A stretch of DNA of 63,301 bases from Saccoglossus kowalevskii. Lineage: Eukaryota; Hemichordata; Enteropneusta; Harrimaniidae. The notes beneath the pieces were generated by a model, which worked only from the letters and a program-made list of their open reading frames with translations, searched no databases and had not been told where the DNA came from. Position 1 is the first letter of the stretch. Each line of letters starts with the position of its first letter. Below, piece by piece: positions 26,501-38,500 of this stretch. Where the stretch lies: the NCBI RefSeq assembly GCF_000003605.2, contig NW_003140811.1, positions 1,418,777 to 1,482,077 of the forward strand. The letters are read 5' to 3'. A program made the translations under genes and the position numbers.

Positions 26501-29500
26501 TAATTCACCGCCGGAAATCCACACAAAGAAAACAACCGATAAATACTGATGCATAATAGACAGTCAGAAATAAAATCTAAACAGGCAGACTTGAAAGGAA
26601 GATGACATAACTGATGTCACGCTCAAGTTCCTAAATTGAACTAAAAAGTGTAATAATTGATTGAAAAGAATTGCATATTTCTAAAAAAGGAACAAGAACA
26701 CAAATTCCAGCCATTCCACTAGTTATTCCCATAACAACAACAGACAGGCACACAGAGAAAATTTGGCATCAGAATTCCAGGTTTTCACCTCAAAACCAGG
26801 AAAGAGCACTTTGTTTTTGTTAAAATTTTAATCATTTCCTTTGTGGGGTAGGGTGGTGTGGAGTTAACTACCAATCTCTTCCAGAAGTTAAAGAAAATTA
26901 GAGGGTAATACCCCCGCCTCACCAATCAGGATGAGCCTAGGAAATCAACAGGAAACTGCATCTTGGCTTCATTCCAACTTTCAGTCACAGTTAATTTTAA
27001 ACTGCCATGACTGGTCACCGGTTACAACATTCTTAACCATTTGGGCTTATACTTGGGGTGTCTAAAAATATATCAGAGCACAGAGATCGCAACAACAATT
27101 TATGAGCGAAAATACTTTGTAGCAACACATAAATAACTGCACTGATGAGTGTCAAAGATTAATGTGCATGAGGAGAGATGATGAAGATGATGAGAACGAT
27201 GAGGAAGAGGAGAACAATGAGGAATAGGAGAACGGTGAGGAAGAGGAGAACGATGAGGAAGAGGAGAACTATGAGGAAGAGGAGAAAGAATAGGCTTGAA
27301 TTTAATTGTTAAAACGTTAAAAAAGCAATGAAGTGAGAATTAGTGGAAGGATAAAAAAACCATTGAAGAAACACAAACATCAGAAAGAAAAGTTTTGTTG
27401 TTCAATTCATCATTAAAGACAGATGAAAAATGATTTCAAAGACTGTCTATACAGTGAAGCAAAAACATTTGTTTATTTTAAAAATTGTAATTGACACAAA
27501 TGGACAACTGTAAAGTATGTTTAGATAGTATCTTTTGTGGTTAAACCAAAGAGTAATTGCTACAAGTACAAAGTCAGGGTCATTAAACAGTATTGATGGA
27601 CACATTCTTGATATCTATACAACAGAAATTGCCTGATGTCAAAGACTCATCAGCCAAAACTCATCTAAAATTAGTTGTTTATCCAGTGAAGTGACCCGAC
27701 ATAAGGACTGAATCCGATATCTTGTGTTTAATAAAAAAAATATGATCCTCGAATTGGTGCCCCTTGGTGCAAGTAAAAACAATTTCTGGCAGAACATACA
27801 ACACTTCATTTCATACAAACACTGATAAGCATGAACATACAGCAAACAATTTGAGTCGGTGTAGCGGTAGTTATTCTTGTATCACTAAATTTGACGGAAT
27901 ACTATTTTTTTTCATAATCCATGAGAATCGAAACAATTGAAAAATTAAGATATTATAAGAAACAAATTTAAAAAACAGTTGCTATGGCAATTTACCTTCC
28001 ATTATATCAGTGTCCGATACCTGTCCTTCCACAAAAGCGCTTTGCTCGTCGAGTTTCACCATATTACATGTGTATCCGAGTGAATACTGTGCGATGCAAC
28101 GTAAAGAAAATTGCATATGTGGCCGGGTTGAAATGCACCGAATGGATTTAAATACCAACCATGTTGCTAAAACGGGCAGAAGTGGGAGGAGCCACAGATA
28201 GAATTCATCCCTGAGAGCAAGCAACTGAGCTGGTCGAATCCATGGTGACAAGACGTGCCCTTTGACCTCTCCTAGTCTCTGAATGGTGATGTGCTTATTT
28301 CAGGTGGAATGCTGTGTATTCAAATTCCAAAGTCGGCAAATAGTCTAGTTTTTAAATGCAAGTATTAAACTCTCTCTAAAAATATGCAGCACAAGTTTAG
28401 TTAAGCAAAAGACAAATTGCAATGCTAACACTGCATTACATTGTGTTAGAGTAAAAAGACAAGGCAAAACTGCTGTGTGTTTTGGTGTACATTTCCTGAG
28501 CTATAAGCATACTTGTTTTAGGAAAATGAATTCCACTATGTTAGGAGTATATATTAGGAGCTTCTAGAGCAAACTTCGGAATCTATACCATTATGGGACG
28601 ATGGACAGTCTCTCTCGATACAGACACGCAAGCGTCTATATGCCCACCAGCACTGCAGCTCTAACATGCCACCATTCCCAAGAAAGCCATTAAAGAACAT
28701 TAACTTGTCAATTTTTTCAAGATTACAATCTCTTTAAGCATTCAGGTCAGCTGGAATCAAGTCTTTTTGTTACTCAGTATTGGAGAATACTATCAAACTA
28801 TTAAACTTTATTTCTGCAGCATTTATGAAGCTGAATATGTCCCACAAATTGAACCAAATTGGCAGAATAGTTTAAGAGATAGTGGACAAATAAGTTCAAT
28901 GTCAAAAGGGCCATGGTCCAATGGCTTCAAATATTAATAGTGAAAGCAAATTTCCATTAATGAAAGGATGGTGAAAAGAATGAAAACCAAATCAAAAAAT
29001 ATTCAAATGAGATTACAATTCTTGTAAATTAAAACTAAAATTAAAAATTATTTTTTGGCAATTTCCACTAAAAACAAGCCGGTAGGCTGGTTGGCGATCC
29101 ACTCCGCTCAAAAACAAGCACCATGTTTTTGGCTGTTTCCATGGTGTGACATAAACGCGAAGCTAACGTCGGTTTATAACTAATACGAAGTTCGCAAACA
29201 CCATTCAGTTTTTGGAAGTCACTTAGTTTATTACAAGGACCACAATCACTCTCCTAGTCGAGTGACTGTGCTAGGACGTATTCTGCTGTTACATTTATTA
29301 TTTCCAACCGTTTTGCGATAGCATTTTCTAGAATGAAGCGTTTCCTGTAAATGCTGGAAAGCGAAATAATAAAATAACGAGATGGTAAACAAGCTGGTCA
29401 AAAACAAGCAACATGTTTTTTGGCTGTTTCCATGGTGACATAAACGTGAAGCTGACGTCTGTTTATAACTAATACGAAGTTCGCAAACACCATTCAGTCT

Positions 29501-32500
29501 TTAGAAGTCACTTAGTTTAGTACTAGGACCACAGTTACTCTCTCCTAGTAGAGTGACTGTGCGATAGCATTTTTTAGAATGAAGCGTTTCCCGGAAATGC
29601 TGGAAAGCGAAATAATGAAATAACGAAATGGTAAATATTTACCTAAATTGCAGTGTGTTGACCTTCATAACAATATACTTCATAATGCAAAACACTAGTC
29701 ACAGTGAGTAATTTAAATATACGACTCCTAATCGAAAAATATGACCACAGTCCAGAATTTCAGACGGATATTAAGCAACCTAAGAGCATATCAGAAGCAT
29801 TTACTCTAAAATATAAAAAAAGAACTGCAGTCAAAAGTCAAGAATGCCAGCAAATAAAGGACTCTGTCCCACAATCCTTTGTGCGCGTTATTACGGACAC
29901 GCGCAAAAAACTGTACCACGCTTGTCAAATCTGGGTCAAATATACAGTACGCTACTATCTTGCCACAGATTGTTTAGTAGTGGAGTGTTCGGTGACCATT
30001 GAATTAGCCCGTGATTCATATTTTATGTGTATTAATTTATTCATCAATTTTCGTGACTGACAGTACTGCCCAAATTTTAGTCAAAAAACGCAACTGGTGA
30101 AACANNNNNNNNNNNNNNNNNNNNNNNNNNNNNNNNNNNNNNNNNNNNNNNNNNACTGCGAACTCGGCAAATTTGGTTGCACAACTTCCCTTTATCATAT
30201 ACACCCAGCGACACCGATGCCAGCTGACTGTGTACAAAACTGGTAGGAGGTAATACATTTGGGGCGAAAGTATTCAAAAATCAGTTTTTGGATGTTGCAA
30301 TGGCAGTGGTGGGCCAGGATTTTTTTCCAATTAATGACGGCACGACCTACCTGTGAAGTATGAACAAAACCAGCCGAGCCGTTGCTGGTGAAAAGTTACC
30401 CCAACTTTGGGGTCAAATTTCTCGGTAATGAAAACAGATATCAAAAATTCAAATGGTAACTTTGTGCCCACACTCAAGCTGAGTAGAATGAGCTATGTTT
30501 GAAGTATTTTATCCCAAATTTGTAGGAGGAGATACATTTGGCGCGAAGCTATCCAAAAATCAGTTTTTTGGCTGTTGCTATGGCAACGGTGGGCCAAAAA
30601 AATTTTCCAGATTTTTCCTTATAACTAGGGTTAAGGTGTGACCTACCTGCCAAGTTTGAACGAAATCGGCCAAGCCAAAAAAATCACAGAAGAAATAATA
30701 CGTGAACACTGGAACACTGGAAATGTACACACACAGACAGACACACACACACACACACAAAACGACAAAAGTGATTATAAGGGCAATCCTAGCGGAGCGG
30801 ATCGCCAATATTACAATTTATAGATTAACCCCCCCACCCCCCAAATAAAAACAAGCTGAAAACTGATTAATACTTTACTTTTATACGTCACTGGATTTCA
30901 ATTTTCTCATGTAAACAATAGACTTGGACCACTCATTAATTATGTATGCAAAGCCACAGGGGGCGATGTTCAGATTTCATAATACATGGCAATAGTTGGG
31001 AAACAGTGTGGCACACATACAGAAGGATCATATTTTAGAATTCACAAACGTGTCACTTTCGTTGATTGCTTCACTTTGCAACTCATAACTGAAGCCCACG
31101 GCAATTCTGTATTATATTTAGAGTCAGAAAATATAGATTAATTGTTTATAAATGAAATTTATTTGTTTTTGATTAAGTACGATGAAGCATACATCTCGGA
31201 TTCCACTTCCACTATGTTACAAGCCCTTATGGGCAGATCTGCCTATTTTAAAGTTTAGTGCCTGTAATTTCACACAGTGTGATTAAATGCAGTGTAAAAC
31301 TAGTCATAGTTTTTATCATAGTCCCCATTTGTACTTAACTGACAAAAGCATGCCTGAGAAATGCTTAAGACACATCAAAATAAAATCAACATGGCCACCA
31401 GTCAGCCATTTTGAATCCAATAATATGTTTTATGGTGAAAAATGTTTATTTAATAGTTAAATTTCATCAAAACCGCAATTAATTATGTTTTGTCCTAAGA
31501 AATCAGTGCAAGTGTCTGAAAAATAGGATTTGAAATAAACAAAAATGATGAACAGTCATTTTTAATAAAACTGCAAAAAAATACATCAGTAACCCAACAT
31601 GATAGATAGATTTCAGTGCCAAGTTCGAATGTTTGATGACAAGAACTGGTGCCAATTGCTGTTACAGGTCACCAAAACAAAAAACAAATCACTGTTCACA
31701 TGAATAACATCATGACTTGTCATTGCACAAGCTTTTAACAAATCAGTCCAGACATGTTTAATAGTTTAAATAAATTTGAAATTCTTGAAAAGTCTAATTT
31801 TTGGCAATTTGGAAATTACTTTGGTAAAAAAATAATTTGTGACAGAATTTATTTTACAACACAATATTTGCCCGAGAAAAACTACGGTATTTGACGAGTT
31901 AAAAACATATAGCCATCACGACAGACACACACACATATATATATACATGTATAATGGAATACAGAACTAGCCTACACTCTACAAAAACAATCATTAAAGT
32001 TCCAAAGTTTACATAGATTTAATGCAGTATAACACAAGAACACAAAGAATCTTTTGTCCAGAGGGTTAATAAATTCTGACCTGCATGCCAAATAAATCAA
32101 AATGCCTTGGGCTATAGATACTTTAGTTAATCTCAACAGTGTGTTCTCGGTACATTTCTTCACAGGTTGCAATGATCACACAGATATCCACCACTCTGGG
32201 ATGAAACAAGGAGAATCATGGGATAGATACAGGAAGAGCAACCCACATTGGTCGTCTTTTAACAGTATTCATTTCTTCAGAGAGTTGCCGAGAGTTACCA
32301 GGGCCAATATTAGTCAGCGATGTTAAAATAACAAAAACGAACCCCTGATGGGTTTTCTAGCTGGTAATGTTATCCATTTAATGTCAATCACCACTTTTTT
32401 TTCTCCTCCAAAATCATGGTATAATATTATTCACAATGTACGTGGTTTTTGATAATATCTTGTTAAATTTTGGGACATAATTTCCCATTGCCTACACATC

Positions 32501-35500
32501 TTGATTAACATTAACGAGGAAATATCAATAAAATTTAATTTTAAATTTAATTTTAAATACTTGAAGGGTACAGATCTCGCACATAAAGGTAGGGAGGGGG
32601 TAGTACAGGGAAAGTAAGCACTCGGGGGGAAAACTACACACTAGCGGATACTGTCAATGGAACAAGTCTTCTGGCAAGATTAATTCCATTCCTGCTGGTA
32701 ATATGGTAAACATCTTGCGTACTTTCTGTCAAATAAAGCAGCAAGTCAATAAATATACACAACTAGTCAAATTGCCCACAGTATTCAAAGCAACTTGTAA
32801 CATTTATTGCTACTGACACAGGTGCCCGTATCAATAACAGTTAGAAAATCAGAAATGCAAAATTAGAAACGTGTATTGGAGATACTGATCTTTACCAACC
32901 ACTATTGAATAGATACTAAACAGACTGTTTTGAATAAACATAGATCATATTGCCCTCTACTTAAATAACATCAACAATAATGGGGAATTGCTTTAATACA
33001 TACATAAGAAAAAAACTACAAACAATTTATTGAATAAATTAATAAAATCTTGCATATGGCTGGAAATATTTCATCTGGTATAAAATCCAAATATAAACCA
33101 AGCTAAAGCAATAAGTGAACTTATAACGTGCATGCTTACACATCTTAAACTGGTATTCCTGATAAAATTGGAAGTTAATTGAAAGATGATACGGTATAGA
33201 CTATACCAGTAATGAACTTGTCTACAAGTCCAAGTGGTTTTAAAATAAGCAATGTAATCAGAGATGGGTGCTAAGCTAGAGCCAACTATGCAGAGAGTTT
33301 GATTATTGGTAATTTGATGAAAAGTTGCATCCTATGACAATACTAGTATTCTTGCTGATGGATCTTGTAAACATGAAAACCTCAAAGCTTTCTATGGCAT
33401 CTATGGCATGTAATTCAATGCAAGGGTGAATTGACTTGCCTCAGCTGGCAGACTAGACTAGACTGTCCTGCCCAGCCCTGTCCTGTCCTGTCCTGTTCTG
33501 TCCTGTCTTTGAGGTGAATGATTCGTGATGATAAAGAGTATTTGGGAGGGCGGATTTCTAAGAATTTAGATCTCAACACAACTTTGCTTGATTTGACACT
33601 GACAATCCATGTGCAATCAGAAATTCTTTAGCCATTTTGCTAATGAACTGGTTTCATCCTTATCAACTATGGTTGCTAAGCGACATTGGTACAAATGATG
33701 CTGCTCCTGCCTAATATCATCAGAACATAAACCCAGGACCATCCCTCCTGATAAGGGGGATACTGGAACAGCGCCCCCACAGCTCACAAATGTGGCTCAC
33801 AAATGTTACTGAATTCAGACAAAAAATTGCAAGAGACTATGGCTTTTCAAACAATTCCAGGTTGCCTAAAGAAAAATGTCAAGATAAAAGAAATCTGTGT
33901 TTATAAAAATATAGGGGTGATGGAGACAGCCTTTTTTTAATTACCAATCTAGAGAAATGGTGAAGTGCTCTATAATTGTCTGTTTACCTAACACCAATAT
34001 CTGATAATTTGCAGAAGTCGCACACAGCTGAAAATGATATGACCTTTTCACACCCAAAAAATACTGTTTTTTTTACTTAATATTTAACAGACTTCAACTT
34101 GAAAACGAAAACATGACAAACACATGCAAGATTTTATAGTTCACTCTGAGGACATGACTGGCAAAGGAAATTGAGATAACGGGACAAAATTTTTAATCGA
34201 AATCAAAATAAATTAAAACTGCAAAGTAGCTTTTTCTGAGTCCAAGTTTGAAGGTCGAGAGTAGAATGTCTTAATATGTACCCAATGATGTGCATTTTAT
34301 TTTTTACGGAAGATGTTTTGGAAGTGAAGTATGGGGCAGTACCACAACCGGAAGTGAATTGTGGGTCAGTAGCACTACCGGAAGTGAATTTTGGGCCAGT
34401 AGCACTACCGGAAGTGAATTGTGGGCCAGTAGCACTACCGGAAGTGAATTGTGGGCCAGTAGCACTACCGGAAGTGAATTTTGGGCCAGTAGCACTACCG
34501 GAAGTGAATTGTGGGCCAGTAGCACTACCGGAAGTGAATTTTGGGCCAGTAGCACTACCGGAAGTGAATTGTGGGCCAGTAGCACTACCGGAAGCACAGT
34601 GTGGAACAGTACCACTACTGGAAGTGAATTGTGGGCCAGTAGCACTACCGGAAGCACAGTGTGGAACAGTACCACTACTGGAAGTGAATTTTGGGCCAGT
34701 ACCACTACCGGAAGCACAGTGTGGAACAGTACCACTACTGGAAGTGAATTGTGGGCCAGTAGCACTACCGGAAGTGAATTGTGGGCCAGTAGCACTACCG
34801 GAAGCACAGTGTGGAACAGTACCACTACCGGAAGTGATCCCATTTATATAAATTGTTACATTTATCAATTGCATTTCCTTGAACTATTGTGAGACAATCA
34901 TGAAAAAAAAAAACTGGGACAATTGAATATATTGACCACAGAGAAATGTCTCATGTTTGATGAGAACACTGGTACAGACAAACAAATGGGTTGAAGTCAC
35001 AGTAAATACAGTTAATAGACAACACAAAACTGTGTGATTAAAATGAAACCATAACTTTAGACAAACGAAGCAACTAGGATAAGTGACTATTTTGATGGGA
35101 ATTTTAAAAGCTTTTTCAGCTTTACAGACAAATCAAGTTAAATGAATGGTTATTACATTAGAAGGCAATAAAACAAATGAAGCCATTAAATAGATACAAT
35201 CAAGATTATAGCGCAGATATTTGAAAAGCCTCTTCAAACTTAGACTGATTGCGGTAATTCTACTTTGGGGTGAAAAGTTGATTCCGGTGAGTGAACCACT
35301 CTCTTGAAATGGTTTTCTGCTTGATTTAGAGGATGGAAAATTCATACGTCTCACACAAAGTGAAAACAACAAACGTTGCAAGAATTTCAATATCCAAGGT
35401 ATTGAAAGTCATGATTTATAAAAAATCTAAATCTGAACAAATATTTTTTTTTTCAGAACATTTGAACTGTGAACATTTCTCCAAGAGTATAAATTGACTC

Positions 35501-38500
35501 CAAGACTATCGCAACATTTAATTCTGTCCCATCAGGCAGCAAGAATTTTTTTTTTGAAGCAAAAAAAGATTAATGACTGGAAATTTATTTACCGCATAGT
35601 TTGGTTGATCTCTTTTAGTCGGTGTGAAAGATAATCCCGGCCTGTGTTATGTACGTAATTTCAACTATGATACACTTTGTAACACTGTACGTCTTTTCAC
35701 TGTGGGTAGTCACTTATACCGCCAAAATAAAGAGATTCTTTTCCCGTCCATCTTCTTCAAGACACGAAAATAGTTCTCCACTGTTTTTAGTTTTCATTCG
35801 CAGTTTGCATTTATTTTATAATGAAGCCACAGTTTAAAATTATTGATTTAAAGAAATATAGCTGTGCAGATGAGCACTGAGCACAGCTTGGAAATTTTAA
35901 ACTTCGAAGGAATGCTTGTTATAATTATATAAATAGTTGAAGCAATGAAAACTGACTTAAGGATTTGTTGTCGCTACTGAGAAAATATATGCAACTGGAA
36001 GCCTAAGGCATCACCTTTAGATAACAATGGCTTCGCATATATGTACACCAAGAATTATATGGGTAGCTGTATTATTATTCGTGGCTGGCTGCTGTAAACG
36101 GAACTATGTCAAATGAATAAATATTGAGAGGTTCCAAGAGTGGAAAACATGTATCCAATAATTTTTTTATAAACAGATAAATCACTGCATTGTCCACCAT
36201 AGGGGTGGAAGAGCGTTTCAAACATGCCAACCTTTAAACTGCAGCACCACATTTTAGTGAATAAACTATAGGAGCTGATGGGGGGAATTAACACAGTACA
36301 CATAAATCTGGCTAAAAATACCCCCAATTGGAATTTTTACAGGATCCATATTGTCTGTATCAAAATGGCTTGCATCAATCAGCGCTATGCAATTGCCGCC
36401 TGGATTTTTAATGACTAGCAAAAACAAATCTCCTTTGAACTCAATACCATTCCTGGCATAAGTGAAGTCACCCTGGTAACTGGTCTCCATGGAGGGTTGT
36501 CATGCCGACCCAACATCATCGCTCAGGGGACATCTAAGGTCATGGTATTTTCCTTGATGATTTCTAAATTGAATAGAGGGGGGTTTTCCTGGCTCAATGG
36601 TGTCCAAAATTAGAATCTGAGAAGATATTCAATAAGTAGTCTTTTTCGTGATATAATTCCACAACACACATGGCTCAAATTTGAGCTGCCCAAACACCTC
36701 CCCCCTCCCATCTGCTTCATTTTAAGGTGAAAAAGAAAGAAAGATTTATGTGACATTACAATGTAATGCAGCGCTACATAGCACAGTACTACGACAACAC
36801 AATGTGGTGCTGCAACACGATGCAATGCTACGACACAATACAGTGAAATGACAACACAATGCCATGCCACATTATGTAACACCATGGAACAGAAAAAATT
36901 AAACATGGTACAATTAATAACTTTTTTGGTGTATAAAAGTCATAAGTTTTCTGGTTAAGATTCATCATTAAAATGAAATTTCTGGGAAATTAAAAAGATT
37001 CAATAGCGTAAAAATATTATTTTCAGAATTCTATTTTTAAATTTCATATTCTCACCAAAGGATAATGCTCAAACACTTTATTCTCTGTAATTTGATCACC
37101 TTTATTTTAAACACCCAGCATTAGACTGCTCAATAGGAATGGCGTAATAATAGCTTAACAAGCGCTGTGAATGACCCCTATATGTCACACATCCTGGTAC
37201 TTTCTGGGGTTGCACACAACAAATTGAATAAAAATAACAATCTAACAGACTCAAAACAGAAAACATTCAAATTATAACACACGCAAATTAAATAAGCAGA
37301 ATATATTAAATTATTATACATCTGTCACCATAATATTATAAGTTACAGCGTGCTGTAATTTTACAGTATTGCACTGGGTATTTTCATCCTACCATATTAG
37401 GAAACGCAAATTCCAAATATGGAACGATTGCATGCATAAGCGTGTTCTAATAATAAAAAAAAAACATGGCTGCCCCCCAGGGTTTGATCAGACATCACAC
37501 AAAGAAGTTCGCTAAATCTGTTCTAAATGTTTTGGATTTCTGCATTCCCATGAGTACCGGTATTATGAGGATACTGTAAAGTATGCACTCAGACAGTACT
37601 AACCTCATATTCATAAACAACAGAAGAGACTTGTCTATTTTCATGGCAATAGGAAAACATAATTTACATATTAAAATAGGCAGACATAAAACTCCATAAG
37701 TTTATATTGATTATATAATACATGTGATCAAATCAAATCAAATCAAAAACAAAATGTACTTCATTGCAATGTGTGATAATGATTAACCGTTTCACCACCA
37801 GTTCCCTCTTTTCATCACAAATTCACAAAATAGTTCTGTTTATAGTCAGCACTTTCCTTCAGAATATTGGGAGAAAAATAGCCAAATGTTTTGAATGAAA
37901 ACTGAAAATTGACTTCAATTTTGTCTGTTGGCTCCATAAGTATTGTTATTTCCAGAAACATTGAAGAATAAATAAAAAAAAGTGCTAGAAATTCTCGTGG
38001 TGAAAAGGTTAAACAGAGAGGCAATCCTTGTAGGAAAGAATGAGGAATGGCTGAGGTGTGAAATACTTTAGATATCTAGACGATAAAACAATTATAAACA
38101 TGTGTAACAAATAAATTTAGTTGTCCCATTTCAATTTTTCCATGTTTTGTTTCAATTTTGTTCCCTCTTATTGCTTTTTTTTTTACTATTTTCTAAATGG
38201 ATGCAATAAATGTTGTATTCAATAATTTCCAATATTGTACCTCCATTTTATAAGACCAGGATGTATGACCTCAAGACCAGGATGTATGACCTCAAGTCCT
38301 GAGGATATGCGATCTGGAGAGCAGGATATGAGACCTCTAGCACAAGAAGTACATTTATTCAGCCAGCATATACATGTCCTATCTTTGAAGTGTAACCACT
38401 ATAAGCACGGCATGGAATGTAAAAATATCCACAACATGTGAACTTCATCAGGAAATGGCCCTCCGGGACATTCCCAGTCTTGGATTTTTATCACGTATCA

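Noticed and set aside
34203-34892. Long ORFs of 179-223 codons on both strands
   Set aside because: All are readings of one 30-bp minisatellite whose length is a multiple of three; no splice, start or family support.
35610-35760. Plus-strand candidate exon after TTGATCTCTTTTAG reading VGVKDNPGLCYVRN
   Set aside because: Open for only about 50 codons, with no recognised homology and no partner exon on that strand.
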